Below, piece by piece: positions 47,874 through 62,422 of a DNA stretch of 64,000 nucleotides (position 1 is its first letter; the number at the start of each line of letters is the position of its first letter). A program made the translations under genes and the position numbers. Where the stretch lies: NCBI GenBank assembly GCA_954871525.1, contig OX940863.1, positions 3,076,001 through 3,140,000 on the forward strand, read 5' to 3'. A model generated the notes under the pieces. It did no database searches. It was given only the letters and a program-made list of their open reading frames with translations, and had not been told where the DNA came from. Origin of the DNA: Parietaria judaica. Lineage: Eukaryota; Streptophyta; Magnoliopsida; Rosales; Urticaceae.

Positions 47874-48816
47874 TTTAGGGAGCTTGTGTTATTAGGGTTC
47901 GTCTCAAACGTCGGATATGTATAGTATGGTGATGTATGGAATTTGTCAAAGCTATTACGTAGATATATTGTATTATTGGTTTGATTTGTGGACTTTGTGT
48001 GTATTTGGTTAATTAAACTCAACAAGTCTATTATTACAAATCATTGGCAAGTAAAATAAGTGAAAATTTACTAGTTGCTTTATATTATAAAACCTTTGGA
48101 AGATAAGAATCGTGAGATTTCATCCATCAACGTGATCGCAGCATGTAATCAAATAGAGTAAATTATAAACGATCATTGCGTTAGCTTGATACGTCGTTCA
48201 TTTTCTATTTTAGTATTTCTAGTTTTTCAATGAGTCTTTCTTGAAATGAATCTAATATCTACGTTACTAGTTTTTTGAAATAAAATTTCAGCAATTTTTC
48301 GTCCCTGTACTGGCTTTCCGGGAGCTTTAAAAGGATCGGTGTCGATTTCTTGAAAACCTTTTTCTTCTTTCTTTCTTTCTTTTTGTAATCAGTATCAACA
48401 CCGGTAAAGAAATTACCAGTTTCAAACCGGGACTGATAAAAAAAAAATGAAAGGTTTAAATTAAAGTTGTAAAAGTTATATTAACAAATGTAAGAAGAAA
48501 AAAAAAACAGGATCAGTGGGAAACTGTTATACAATTGGTGCTGAGTTTGTCCTCCGCGTGTTCTTGAACAAATAATCATCAATGGAAACCAGACTTGCAA
48601 AACAAAGGAAGAAGTTTTACATGTAAAACAAGCTTGACATTCAATGTTATTATACCTAATCTTTATCATAAAAATCATATTTCAGTAGAAAAAGCACACA
48701 ACTAGATACAGATGCATTATTTGTAATAAAGATGAACGTTTGAAGCATAATTACAATAACCGCCGCCTGAGGATTGACTGGGTAGGAATATACAGTGACC
48801 TCCGAACAGCATTGCC
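47874..48816. other. Intergenic, promoter side of WAK copy 2
   Basis: AT-rich. It includes the upstream region of the minus-strand WAK and the 3' UTR side of the L18a-like gene. No additional gene or named repeat is visible; a TTTCTTTCTTTC run lies near 48365. Confidence 0.55.
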
Positions 48817-50422
48817 TTACCACGCATGAGTTTGTTTTGATACGCCGAGAGTTACCGCAATCAAGGCTAGGATGGTCTGGAACAAGTTAAAGATCGAAAA
48901 TTCGATTAGAGTAAACAAAAATTTATCTGTTTGTTACGTAAGAACAAAGTCAAGCAGCAAAAGCTTAATTAGTTCAAATTCGAAAACACTAAAACTAATT
49001 ACGCGTAAATCGGGTCATTTACGCGAAATCATTCTATAATCGTAAATTGAAAGATGTCAAAGATCATAATTAAGATGTTGTAGTGTATAACTTACAGCAA
49101 TCATGCAAGCAACATATCCGGGCTTCTCCCTGTAGTCCACATCCACGCAAAGTAAGATGAACGCTCCGACATACCAAGGAATGCCGCCAAGGAAGAAACC
49201 AAGTACAAACCTGTTTCGGAACAACAACAAAAAAAGCATCACTTCCATGATCTACATCAAAATTGTTCATCAAGTTACTATGGGTCTTTTCTCAGGCCTC
49301 GTTACAGTATCATCTCCATAAACTAAAATTTAATTCTCTAACAGACGATTAGAAACTTACAGTAACCAGCCAACTCCAAGGCCACAGAATGGAAGGCGTC
49401 GTTCTCTGATAGGGTATCCCGCCTCGACTACAGCATAACCTTCAGTAACAACAACTGTCATTCACTAGTCAGATTTAACTCGCCACTCTTTAAAGGGTTC
49501 ATGATTTGTACATTAGCACGAAAATATTGCTCCAATTTTCAGTCAAATTCCTCAATAATTCATAAAAATAAAGTCACTAAGCAACATAATAGCAGAAAAA
49601 CATGTCTTCCAACCAGCACGAACTTTTCGTTTTGAGTTGCTAAGTTCGCGACCCGAATTTATTTCCTTGGCCCGGGCCACAGCGTGGCCGAACAAAGCCG
49701 TCGATTAATTTTCGTACTCTCTCTCTCTCTCCCTCTCCTCTATTGTAAGACTTCTCGATCATAATGGATTCTTCGTCTCTGCTCGTGGTTTCCTAACCAA
49801 AATGGGTTTCCACATAAAATTATTGCGCCGTTTTTTCCTCTCTACTTTGCTTTGGGTTTTCATTTTAACATCCGCAATGAGTAAACTGTAAAATGGTATA
49901 GCTTGTATATGAAACCTGAGAATCTCGCCAGAATCTGATAACAAGTTCGGATATGGATTAGAAATTCTAGATTCTACAGGATTAATTTCTCTAATATATA
50001 TATATATGTATATATAAAGTTTCATTCTAATCCCAATTCCATAAACCCTCGATCGAGAGCCTAGTAGGTTAGTACTAAGCATGAACCCATGATTTCTGCT
50101 CGGAAACGCACGATACGCAATAAACGCATTCAATTGACAAACCTAAAGCTGATCGATCATTTCAATTCGATCTCAAACCTCAACGATCAAAGCTTCTGGA
50201 GAGAAACCGAAACGTACCTGGTACGGTTTGATAGCCCTGATGATAGTGGACGTGAGGGTACCGGGGATGGCCGGTTGTGGCGGGAGGCGGTACCGGCTGA
50301 GGGAAGCCGACGGCCGGCTGCTGCGGCGGCGGATGCTGATAATTGGCCACGCCCTGGAACGTGCCGTAGTACTGGCTGCGCGGGTCGCCGGCGACTCCGA
50401 TGATCTTCGAATCCTCGCTCAT
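48817..50422 (-). CDS. 60S ribosomal protein L18a-like membrane protein
   Basis: Four exons (50218-50422, 49361-49439, 49096-49210, 48817-48876) join in frame to 152 aa. The N-terminal 70 residues are Pro/Gln/Tyr-rich (QYYGTFQGVANY, FPQPVPPP). A basic stretch (RERRLPFCGLGVGWLL) then leads into two hydrophobic helices (FVLGFFLGGIPWYVGAFILL and VACMIAVTILALIAVTLGV) and a short Lys/Trp tail. This matches the plant family traditionally annotated as 60S ribosomal protein L18a-like, which is a small two-helix membrane protein of unknown function and not a ribosomal component. GGCCCA at 50642-50647 (TGGGCC on the minus strand) lies about 220 bp upstream of the ATG and may be a site II promoter motif. 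Confidence 0.9.
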
Positions 50423-51126
50423 TCTTCTCTTCTTCTCCGGCGACGAGAATTGCTTCAAGGTTTAAGCTTTTGCTTTGATTGTTTTTATTTATTTATTTAT
50501 TTTCTGTTTTTCTTTGACGCGTCGATGGAGAAATCGGCGGTGCTTAAAGGATATGCTGAGCTGGCACGCGTTGACCAAAACGCTGCGTTTTAACCTGTTG
50601 GAATGGGTCTGACCCGTTAACATTTTGGGCTGAATCTAGTAGGCCCAGTAACCTTAATTTTTTTTGCTTATTTATATGATGGACAAGATAGGAGAAACTT
50701 CAAATTAGGGGGGGATAATATATGATCGGGTACGAAACGCGAAACGATCATAGCTCGAAAGAAATGAGTTTAGATTGATCATAAGTGTATATGGTTCTAC
50801 CTGTATCGAATACAATTAACATGATTAAAGAACGACACGAAAACGACAAAACAATGAGACCCAAACACGATTAAATAATAAAAAAAGTTATATTTATTTA
50901 CGCATTTATTTATTTATTTTATTAAATACCTTATTCTTGTTGAATAAATAAAATTGTTAGTTAAATTTTAAAATCTTAAATTATATAATAAAATAATTTA
51001 AGTTAAATGAGTATAAAAAATACAAAAATAATTGAATTAATCAACTAGAAAACGGTCTACTCGATAAACACGACAATTAAGTACGGTAAGTTTGGGTCTC
51101 ATTTTCTAATACAAATAACATATGAA

Positions 51127-52399
51127 CAATGATTCGATTTTTGCGATTATCGAGCGATAATCGCTGAAAAGCATGTTCTCGGTAAGTTATCTCCTCTATG
51201 CGTTATCGTTTTATACTTATCGCGATTTTTCTATTCGAAAAGCAAGTCACTTATCCATCAAAGTTTTCAAGTGCAATTTTTCGAAAAGTGAGGCACTTTT
51301 CGATCAAAAAACGATAAGTCAAACCCAACTATAATTTTTTTTCACGGCAGGAGTTCCAACTTCTTTTAATTTTGGAATTTAAAGGTATATTTAGGGTTTT
51401 TTTAAGTGGATCTTGAGTGTTTTAAAGTTTAAATGTTGTATGTGTATGAATTATGTCAAAATTTCACGATTTTATTCTATATTTGCAGTAGTTACTTAGA
51501 AAGCTATTAGGTTGAATGAAATTTAAACTTTGAGCTTCATATTAGTTTAATTGTACATTTTAGGTTTTTAATCAAATGTTGTTCTTGAAATTGATTTTTT
51601 TAGGTTTATGATGGAATATAGATGAATTAAGATGATTTTGTGTGATTTTTGTTAAAAAAAAAACCAGGTTTGGGTTATATTTTAGGGTTTATCCGACTTA
51701 TTTATAATTGCGGCAAAAGTACCCATTTTCTAGAAAATGCTGAATTTGAGATATATTTATAATTTTTTTTGATGTAATTTCATATTGTAACATTGAATTT
51801 TACATAATTATTTTTGTAATTTGACGTTTTTCTGAATTATTACTATTGCGGCAAGAGTATATATTTTTCAAAAATTGGTTAAGTTGAGCTACTTAATCGA
51901 CTTTTTTGATGTAATATCATTTTATAACATTGTATATAATTTATAAAATGTGAGGTTGACATAATTTTTTTTTTCATTTGACGCTTCTTGTATTGTGACC
52001 TTATTGCGGCAAAAGTACATGTTTTTAAAAAATTGGTTAAATGGAGCTATTTCTTTGATTTTTTTTATGTAATTTCATTATGTAACATTGTATATAATTT
52101 TGAAAGTGTGATTTTGACATAATTTGTTATGTAATTTGACGTTTTCCAATTATCGCAGCAAAAGTACATTTAGTATTTTATGTTATGACAATATTTTATG
52201 TATGAAAATATGTTATATTTTATAGGTTTTCCATCGATAAATCCATCGATAACCGATTAATCCATCGATAAGTTCGATAAGTTTCGATAACGGCAAACGA
52301 TAATTTTTATAGGTTTTTCATCGATAAATCCATCGGTAAACGATTACTCTGTCGATAACGGCAAACGATTTTTCGGCAAAAACGGCATTCAAATCCTTG
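51127..52399 (-). mobile_element. Non-autonomous hAT element, copy 2 (1,273 bp, 8-bp TSD)
   Basis: Inverted relative to the copy at 28223-29560. Ends are CAATGATTCGATTT and CATTCAAATCCTTG, both slightly decayed. The flanking CATATGAA at 51119-51126 and 52400-52407 is a perfect 8-bp direct repeat. It shares the ATCGATAA-rich subterminal words, the CACTTTTCGA block and the AT-rich core. No transposase is encoded. Confidence 0.87.
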
Positions 52400-52407
52400 C
52401 ATATGAA

Positions 52408-54690
52408 ACAGATTTTGGTGTACATATAATATGAAAAAATAATAATAAAACAAGACACCGAACTTGACACGTAATAGGAATTGACACCCCTACTTCAAAT
52501 AATTAGCCAATTATTTTCATGAAAACATTTTCAAATTAACAAATTTCAGACACTGGTTACAATTTATTTATTTCCATAATTTTCTCCGTGACAAGATCAC
52601 GAGAAAGCTCATGCAATGTCAACTGATTACTGTCTACTGAAGTATACAGATACAAAAAAAATAAAAAAAAAATTCACCAATTGCATTCCAAAATGTGTTT
52701 CACGTTAGTTTTAGTAACAGTGTCGTTCTATTGGTAGGAGGACAGTTTCGTCATTCCAAGGTCACCCACCCATTAAGCAACAAAACACAAACGACAAGAA
52801 CTGGTTATCTCAGTCTGAAAATTTAACAGCAAAAGATCTTGTATTTCCAAAGACGGTTTAATTTATCTTATTAATTAACCAAAGACAATTATCTCTGATT
52901 TTTTTTTAGCCAAACCCGAAGGAAAATAAAAGATTCTGAAGATCTAGGAAGCAAATTTTATAATTTATATACGAGCTTATAATAGATTGGAAATTGGCAA
53001 GGCTACATCATATCAGTATTATTAATGCATTTGCAAAGCCTAATAATATAATATTCAAACGGATAAGTTCCAATTGATTAAGGAGTTCTATATTAATAAA
53101 TAAATAACGTCATATGTGTGCTCAAACAATTCATTTACATTTCTATTGAGCAAAATAAATTTCGTTATATAACAATTTAAGAATAAGTTTAATATTGAAT
53201 AGCAATCATCGCTATTTGAATAGAATTTGGTTTCAGTCCCTTGAATGAATATTCATTTCATCGAGATAAGAAATGGATTGGGTTGGGAATCATGCCACGT
53301 CATCAATGATGTTACGTTCGGTTTAGCTATCATCAGTAATGACGTTACACTCCTCTCATAAATTCTGAAAAATCAACCTTTTCTCCTACTTATATATAAA
53401 TCACTTCTAAATTCTAATAGTTTTTTAAATGTCAATTTTCAAAATAATATAATAGTACAATACCACGGATGCGTGTATCGCTGTATGGAATTATTAATGG
53501 TCTATAAATATAATGTAAGACTAGTTTTGTTTTCTAAAAATCACAATGGAAATGTTTCATTTCTGTGTGTGTAAAATTACACTAGTATTCTAAGAATTTA
53601 TGTCTTCGAGTAAGTTAAGTTTAAGCCATTAATCCTTTTTTCTTTTTTTTTGCATGAACTCTACAACTTCCTACTATACTTTTTATATAGTTGAATGTCA
53701 ACTATTTTGTTTCTCGAAATATTTGCTACTAGAGCAATCGATTTAACATGATTCTAGATATTTCGTTAAGTTAAACACATGTCACATTTAAAGATTTTCA
53801 AATACGACCGATCTAAACAACAAGTTGCTGAAATTTTAAATAAAGATAAAATAATAAACATTGCGCGCTTTGACTTTGGCTGTAATTTTTTTTTTAAATC
53901 TACACTACTACAAGAAATCAAATATTAGGTACTTAGATAACTAGTAGCTAATAATCCTTATATTATTACAATTAATAATATGGAACGATTAATGTCGTTT
54001 TGCTTGAATGTTTTACAAATTTTGATTGAAAATATCATCGGTATAGCTGAAATTGAACGACATTGTTTTGGACTACTTTGTTAGTTATATTATAGACTCG
54101 TCTTCATTTAATACAGATAATTTCTTATTATTGGTACTCCTTTAATAGTCCCCTCTTAATCTGTACGGATACTAATGCAATTTTGGAACTTATGAAGTAC
54201 ATATTTATGAAATATGTGTACGCTAATTATTGACCACATTTACTATACCAATTTATTTGCCTGCACTTGAGATACTGCAACTTTCTGCACATCGTTATAG
54301 TCTAAGACTTTCATATTATACTATCAGACTTATTTTTTAGTAATTCCTCTAAAAGCATTCGTGTCATCTCTATTTTTTTCTCGTTCTAGATTGGATAACG
54401 ATAGTGTTTACGCAAACCATTCACTTGATCGTTTAGTTTTTTTAAAAAAGAATACTATTTTTACATAAGATATCTTTTTCTTTTGGGTTGAAAATTAGTT
54501 TTGCCTGCCACCCACCGTCTTCTTTTCTGGTGGGCCCAGAATCGGGATGATCCTAGGCAAACCCATCAGAGTTGATAATAGGGAGCAATCCGTCTCTTAA
54601 AAAGAAAATGTCTTTATTTTACAATTTCGAACCATAAAAAAAAAAAAGATAAACAGGTAAAAACCATCCACGAACTGAGCTCGGATTATA
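52408..54690. other. AT-rich intergenic stretch with one CACTA-like terminus
   Basis: No gene is seen. At 53903 the sequence CACTACTACAAGAAATC matches the conserved start of plant CACTA (En/Spm) elements, but no matching inverted end follows in the window, so only a fragment or an unrecognised decayed element can be claimed. Confidence 0.5.
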
Positions 54691-54699
54691 CAGCCCGTG

Positions 54700-55506
54700 C
54701 AAATTGCGCGGGTGAAGGCACCCGTGGCCCGAGCAAACACGGGCCACAAGAAAAATGAGTGCAAACTCATGCCCACCCGTCTAGCCAGCGTCCCCGTGCA
54801 AATTGCACGGGTGCAGGTAGGGGTGAGCATGGGTTGGGTGGGGCCGCCCCGATGCTTTTTATGGACCCGACCCGACCCGATCACTTCGGGTTCTCAAAAA
54901 ATGTCCGATCCGACCCAATTTTTTTAATGCCCGAACCAAACCGACCCGATAAAAAATTGGGTTGGGTTGGTTTGGGTCGCCATGGCCCGATTAATTAAAA
55001 TTTAATCTTATATAACAATAAATAATATGAAAAAAATGCATCCATGTAACTCAAAATACAAGTAAAAATACCCCAAACAAATTTAATCAAACAAACATAC
55101 ACTAAATAATATAAAACATGAAAATGAGAGATTGAAGGTCTTTGAATGTAAATAAAATTAAGGATGAATTTTTTTAAAAGACTATAGATTGCACTACTTG
55201 AATAAAAAAATCAATACAAAATATATATTAATTATATTGGTCGGGTCCGAGACCCCGACCCGACCCAAGGTTTTGGACCCGACCCCGACCCGAATAATAG
55301 TCGGGTCCGGCCCGATCCGACCCAATTTTGAGCGGGTTAGATTGGGCGGGTTAGATTGGGGTCGGGTTTATAACGGATTGGGTTGGGCCATCGGGTTGGG
55401 TCTAAAATGCTCACCCCTAGGTGCAGGTACCCATGGCCCGAGCAAGCACAGGCCAAAAGGGAAATGAGTGCAAACTCATGCCCACCCCACCCGTCTAGCC
55501 AGCGTC
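54700..55506. repeat. Local tandem duplication split by a hAT MITE
   Basis: A block containing ATGAGTGCAAACTCATGCCC and CCCGTCTAGCCAGCGTC occurs at about 54712-54792 and again at about 55430-55507. Without the intervening MITE the two copies would be adjacent tandem units of roughly 100-110 bp. GCAAATTGC(A/G)CGGGTG also recurs at their borders. Confidence 0.8.
54818..55419. mobile_element. hAT MITE with TAGGGGTGAGCA ends and 8-bp TSD
   Basis: TAGGGGTGAGCAT at the left and ATGCTCACCCCTA (after two extra A) at the right are exact inverted ends. GGTGCAGG flanks both sides (54810-54817 and 55420-55427), an 8-bp duplication. Subterminal DNA is full of GACCCGACCC / GGGTCGGGT words in both orientations, and the centre is AT-rich. 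Ac/hAT-like non-autonomous element. Confidence 0.9.
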
Positions 55507-56001
55507 TAAGAAAGTTTTTATGTGATTCTTACGCTTTTTATGATTTTTTTTTTCTAAGAAAATGATGATTCTTACGTTATACAGTTATAGAACTATATCA
55601 TGAATAGGTGTAGTAACGAATATAATAGTAATACTAGTAAGAATGAGGACAAGAATATTAAGCCAGAGCTTATGCCAGCTGGAACAGTTAATCATGGAAA
55701 AAATAAACAAATAAAATCAACGGACTGAAAATAATATTTGGCCACAACACAACAAGGTCGTCACAAGAAAATATTATAATTCGTGGAAGGGGAAAATGAT
55801 ATAATAAATCAAAATACAGTGATTCCTTCAATTTCTTGTTGTCAAATAATTTCATAATTTGGTTCCACCACCACCACGACACGAGCCAACAACTTCTTTA
55901 TTTTTTATTTTCTTTTTCTTTTTCATTTTCCCCACAAAAGAATTCTAACCTCTATTATCCACACTGGCACATTGACCATTTTGACCTCCCCGGCCCTCAG
56001 C

Positions 56002-57543
56002 TCAGAGGGAGGGGAATCGGGTGCAGCGGCGGCGCAGCGTAACCCTGCAGTCGTCCTTGGGGCATATGGTGGGCACGTACACGATCTCATCGCAGCCGTC
56101 TGTTCTCACCCTCTCGAAGTCGACCAGAGCCGTGAACATGGCGATGAACAGGACCAGGTGGTTCATGGCGTACCTCTGCCCCACGCACTGGTGCGCTCCG
56201 GCGCCGAACGCCAGGAAGTTCCGCTTGTACACCCGGTCCTCTTGCCTCTCCTCCGAGAATCGCTCCGGGTCGAACCGCTCCGACTCGGTGAACCCCTGAA
56301 GGCACGACTCGAACGTCGAAGGGAACACGATCGTCCCTTTGGGGATCGTGTAGTCCTCCGTCAACGGGAACTCTTCCGCCGCTATGTGCGGCACCAGAGT
56401 CGCCGGCGCGCGAAGCCGCACCACCTCACGCGCCACAGCGTGCGTGTACCGCAACCCCGCCAGCGTCTCCGCCGAGATCGGCCCCTCCCCGGTCCACGCC
56501 GCGGCGACCTCCTCGCGCACGCGCCGCAGCACCTCCGGGTGCGCGTCGAGCAGCGCCACCGCCCACAGCAGCGACGACGTCGACGCGTCCTGCGCCGCGA
56601 ACAGAAAGTCAAACAGGTACGACCCCAGGTCGCTGTCGGCAACGTTCTCCGGCGCCGGCAGACCAGCGGCTTCAGCCGCCGCCGCTTCCTTCGCGTTCTC
56701 CTGCACCCAGAAGTCAACGAGGCAGGTGGGTTCGGAGACGGCCTCGCTCGCCGTCATCTTCTTTCTGCTCTTCTCGGCGCAGACCGTTAGGGTTTCGATC
56801 AGTCTGTTGACGGCGAGCCGGGCGTTTCGGAAAGCGGTACCGGGGAAGTCAATGGGGAGCTTCATGAGTCCGACGTTGAAGTAGTTGTAGTCGGATTTGA
56901 ACCTCTCTCTGCTCTCCGGGGCTAAGTAAGGACCGACGAAGACGGTCTGCGACGTCTCGAGGTTCATGTCGCGGACGAGCCACCGGAGAGGGATCGACGA
57001 CGAGGGAGAGGCTTCGGAGAGCCGGAACCAATTCTTTAGGTGGTCGAGGATGACGACCTGCTGCAGCGCGGTGTAGGCGGTGAGCGCGCGCGGGGTGAAG
57101 TTCGGCACCATCCGCCGCCGAAGATCCTTGTGCTCTTGCCCGGTCATGTAGATGAGGTTGTGCTCGCCGAAGAGCTTCTTCCCGAACGGGTGGCCGATCA
57201 GCGCGAAGGCGTCCGGCCGCACGTTGGCGAACACCTTGTGCGAGAGCTCGGTGTCGTGGATGAAGAGGATGAACCTCCCGACAACGTAGTCAGCGCAGAA
57301 GCCGAGCCCCGACGACTTGGCGGTCGCTGACTGCGCGTCCCAGAAGCCGGTGGGGTCCCAGACCAATGCCACGGCGTTTCCGAGGAAGGGGACGACCATG
57401 GTGGGCCCCGGGACCCCCCGCTTCTTCCTCAGGTACCGGATCTGCTCCACGAGCAGCAACAAGACGACGACGCACACCAGGGAAGACGAGAGAGACGGGA
57501 ACAGAGAGTCCATGATGCTCGCTTTGGTGCTCATCCTCTCCAT
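56002..57543 (-). CDS. CYP710A: CYP710A sterol C-22 desaturase (cytochrome P450)
   Basis: Single uninterrupted 513-aa ORF. CYP710A enzymes introduce the C22-C23 double bond, making stigmasterol from beta-sitosterol (and brassicasterol-type products) in the endoplasmic reticulum. An N-terminal anchor ([14 protein letters not shown]) and hinge (KKRGVPGPT) are present. Further motifs are [34 protein letters not shown], an I-helix [13 protein letters not shown] (ExxR), FDPERF and the haem loop [10 protein letters not shown] with Cys453 as iron ligand. These are the typical CYP710A signatures, and the family is normally intronless. The first Met (57543) is followed by Mets at residues 4 and 11; any could start. 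The coding DNA is strongly GC-rich while flanks are AT-rich, so several long antisense ORFs are artefacts. Appears intact. Confidence 0.95.
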   Translation of the reverse strand: MERMSTKASIMDSLFPSLSSSLVCVVVLLLLVEQIRYLRKKRGVPGPTMVVPFLGNAVALVWDPTGFWDAQSATAKSSGLGFCADYVVGRFILFIHDTELSHKVFANVRPDAFALIGHPFGKKLFGEHNLIYMTGQEHKDLRRRMVPNFTPRALTAYTALQQVVILDHLKNWFRLSEASPSSSIPLRWLVRDMNLETSQTVFVGPYLAPESRERFKSDYNYFNVGLMKLPIDFPGTAFRNARLAVNRLIETLTVCAEKSRKKMTASEAVSEPTCLVDFWVQENAKEAAAAEAAGLPAPENVADSDLGSYLFDFLFAAQDASTSSLLWAVALLDAHPEVLRRVREEVAAAWTGEGPISAETLAGLRYTHAVAREVVRLRAPATLVPHIAAEEFPLTEDYTIPKGTIVFPSTFESCLQGFTESERFDPERFSEERQEDRVYKRNFLAFGAGAHQCVGQRYAMNHLVLFIAMFTALVDFERVRTDGCDEIVYVPTICPKDDCRVTLRRRCTRFPSL

Positions 57544-58956
57544 CCCTCTCTGTATTTATTTATAATAGAGAAAATGGGGTTTCGGTTGACGTGGGATTGA
57601 CTCGTCAAAGACGCAATGCCGAGAGGTGGAGTCAGAATTGAACTTGGCAACGAACCAGAGATGGGTTTTTACTGCGGAGCTCGCTGATCTCAGGCATTGG
57701 TCGCAGGAGCCTCGCCAATGGCCGCTCTGGTTTTGGGTAAGGAGAGAGAGAGAGGACAAAGACAGTGAAAGTGGGGCCTGAAATCCAGCTGGGTAAGAGA
57801 GGACGGTGACGTGGTGGGGGAGTGAGTGAAGGCTAATATAATTTATTAACTTTTTTCAGACAAGTTAATCAGGATTATTTGCAGTGATTAAGGTGGGATT
57901 AGTCGTCAATTTCGAATTGGTGATAGAAGAGGCATGTGTTCGTTATATAATATACTATATGAATTTGTTGGTGAAAAACGACGGGAAAGGAGTGTGTGTG
58001 ATTTATGATGAAAGCAACTACATATGCATGGAATTTAACATAAAAGTTGTGGTGTGACCTACACTTAGTATTCGAGCTCATTTCTGCATGTGGCTACATA
58101 GTTTTGAGTCCTTTTTTTTTTACACCCAAAAAGACAAAATTAAAATTAAAATTAAAATAATCGGATCTTGGGATGTTTTCTGCCTTGTTATAGCCAATCA
58201 TGTATTCCCTGTTTTAAATTTCGTAAACGATTATTTCCAAATTCGATTATGGGTATATCAAGATAGCGATATATATATATATATATATTTAAGATTTTTA
58301 TGCCGCAAATTTTATGGGTATATTGCAAACTCAATAGTTAGACCGATGTGGTTTTTGTTAAAAATATATATATTATCAATACTTTAAAAATTACATCATG
58401 TGTTTTAAGGATTTTTTTTTAATTTTATTTTTTTGTAACCAGGATGGTGTTTCCAGAGATTATTTAAAAATTGATATAATTTTTTTTATTAAAATTTTGT
58501 TTTGTCAAAGATTGAATTTGAATATCAAAAATCAATTTTGAGAAAATGGTCCCTTTAATAAAACAGTGATTACATGCTTAGAGTGAAAGATATTAATTTC
58601 CTTGAGAAGATTTTTCAAACAATTTTTAATGTAACTTAATCTTGTATTTAACACATAAATAATCAATCGTGCTTGAGTTAATCCATTTGCAGCCAAACTC
58701 GTGTGATATGCACATTTGTTGTCAATTTTGTGAATCGTGATTGATTGTGAAATCTGAAACGGATTTTAGAAACATATTGAAAGGGATTTTGTCTACTCAT
58801 GTCATGTTTTTAGGATAGAAGAACAAGGCAGAATATAAACAAAATCCTCGTAAAGATTGTTACACTCACACGCAAATCATATATAATACAATGGAATGGA
58901 GTACATCTTGCTAATTATTAAGTAATAATTACAGCTGGCGTGCCATTATATTATTA
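57544..58956. other. Promoter side of CYP710A and AT-rich intergenic DNA
   Basis: No gene is seen. The first ~250 bp upstream of CYP710A is unusually GC-balanced and includes a GA-rich run (GGAGAGAGAGAGAGG near 57740). Beyond about 57840 the DNA is AT-rich. Confidence 0.55.
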
Positions 58957-59523
58957 GGGTTATTAACGGTATAACTACTCAAACTTTAACAATTTGAAGC
59001 GGCATATGTTCAAAGTGAAAAAATAGTTGCAGAAATACTCAAAGTCGACAAAACTGAAGAAACGCATATTCTGTAAAAAAAAAAATTATTACCAAATGTT
59101 GGTCAAATGCCGCGTGATATAACGAACGTTGGACAAAATTGAGGCGACACATGTTTCGGTCAACTTAAAGCCACGTGGAATTTGATCATTGTCCGTAAAC
59201 GAAATGGACGGAAATATGCATAGGCGTAACTACAGCCAAGAACACAGGGGCTTAAGCCCCCCTCAACTAATTTTTTTTAGTACTAATTTTACTTATTTTT
59301 GCATTTAGCCCCTCCAAGTTATTATCAAAATTTAAAACAAACCCTTTATTTTCTACTAAACTTCTATACTAGCCCCCCCGAACCTTAAATCCTAGTTCCG
59401 CCACTGGTATGCATCGTCTCAATTTTGTCAGCTTTGAGTGCTTATACTGCATTTTTTTTTCTTTTCACATTGACCCTATGTCGCCTCAGTTGGTCAAAGT
59501 TTAAGTACTTATATCGCTAATAT
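58957..59523. mobile_element. MITE with degenerate inverted ends, carrying a nested hAT MITE
   Basis: The left end GGTTATTAACGGTATAACTAC and the reversed right end (GATATTAGCGATATAAGTACT) match imperfectly, with further inverted blocks (CTCAAACTTTAACAA, TTTTGTC, GAGGCGACA). Noncoding. It is split by a smaller element at 59222-59406. Confidence 0.6.
59222..59406. mobile_element. Small hAT MITE nested in another MITE
   Basis: The left end AGGCGTAACTAC and right end GTTCCGCCACTG form inverted ends of the CAGTGGCGGA type, with the left end lacking the first bases. The flanking (A/G)TATGCAT at 59214-59221 and 59407-59414 looks like an 8-bp target duplication. Related to the element at 16617-17115 by its ends. 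Confidence 0.65.
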
Positions 59524-60756
59524 CTTTGTAATTGTAGCATTTCCTCCAAAAGATATGTCACACCAATGGGTAATAAGATTGTCAAAGCTAATAGCTTTCT
59601 CGGTTCTGGTTTTAATTTTATAAGTGACCTAATTTTTTTAAATTTATTTTTATAGATTTTGTTATGATATACCAGGCTTATAATAGATTTCTTTTACACT
59701 CATTAAACGTGGACCACTTGTTTGATTATATACACATGTGTAATGCGTTACGTGAATCATGAAATTGGGTAAATAATATCACTATCTTTCATGGTAACAG
59801 TAACAAGTGTCTTTAAAGAAGTTTCCTCTTTTGGTGAGTGATTTTTACTATAGTTCAATAATAGAAGTTTTGTTACACAGCACATAGAATATATTTTTTC
59901 ATAAAATGTTACGTTGGCAATTATTTCATATAAACATATGTAATTGAACAACAACAAAAAAGAGGGCATAAAAAAAATGATTTAGGTGTCATAAAGCTCT
60001 CTTCATAAACAATATAGAACAATGCCTATTTTTTATGATAATTATTTTCTCTACACAATTATATTTTGTTATTTGTATACGTAGGAATATGTCATATATT
60101 ATATTAACATCACTCCTTCCTAAGTTAGAAAATACGAGTCAACGGGTTAGGGTTAACTTAACCCTAAGTTTTCTTCTTCAACAAACTAGGCATGCCATTG
60201 TTTATAGTGGAATCGAATAATTGATGGAAAATATATGAGCGACATTTTCGCCGTAAGCCACAATCATATAATACATTAATAATTGACTTCATGATTTAAA
60301 AATTCAAACGTGCATATATGCGTATATTTTTTCAAAAAAATTATTAAATGCAAGTTGATTTTGATACCTTACGAAAATCACACATAAGCTAAGTGATAGC
60401 AGAAGTCATTTATTATTATTTATATTCAGAGTCGACAATCCTGTGAGAAATTTCTAATTTCATTCTAAAACTCAAAAGGGGTTTGTTAGTGCATAATCTA
60501 TGTTAAACGCGCATGGAGTAAAAATGCTTAGCTCAAAACGGAAATTGGTGTAAACCCAACTTAATGCGAGTAGGTAGAAGAATCCCGAACACTTCGAATA
60601 ATAATCCGAAAAACTCTTTCTACAACATACGAAATTAATATTTCGGTAAAAGTCTGAATCGACCAAACTACATATCACTTCAAAACTGGAAACAAGTAGT
60701 AGCATGAACCTAGAAAAGCCCGTCGCAGCATTGTAAGGAGCGCAATAAGTGCATGC
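59524..60756. other. Intergenic, no gene seen
   Basis: AT-rich DNA between the nested MITEs and the RPS14 stop codon. Only short random ORFs occur. The part next to 60757 would contain the RPS14 3' UTR. Confidence 0.6.
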
Positions 60757-62277
<1,521 letters not shown>

Positions 62278-62397
62278 GTTGATGAAGCGGCGAGAGTGAG
62301 AGCTAGGGTTTGGAGGCACGAATTCGAAAGCTCGGTCACCAAATGGAAAGCCCACGCAAGCGGATAGAGAGCTCTTCTGACTGCGCTCTCTTCAACT

Positions 62398-62422
62398 TTA
62401 TATGATACATCCATTAGGGTTT
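62398..62422 (-). promoter_or_regulatory. RPS14 promoter: TATA-like box and telo-box
   Basis: On the minus strand AAACCCTAA (62414-62422) is followed by TCATATAAA (62397-62405), about 125 bp upstream of the ATG. This is the same telo-box motif as before RPL18a. A further TGGGCT lies at 62349-62354, probably in the 5' UTR. Confidence 0.6.

Noticed and set aside
55972..56884. Long plus-strand ORFs (166-272 codons)
   Set aside because: Antisense shadows of the GC-rich CYP710A gene, composed of Arg/Pro/Leu-rich text without homology.
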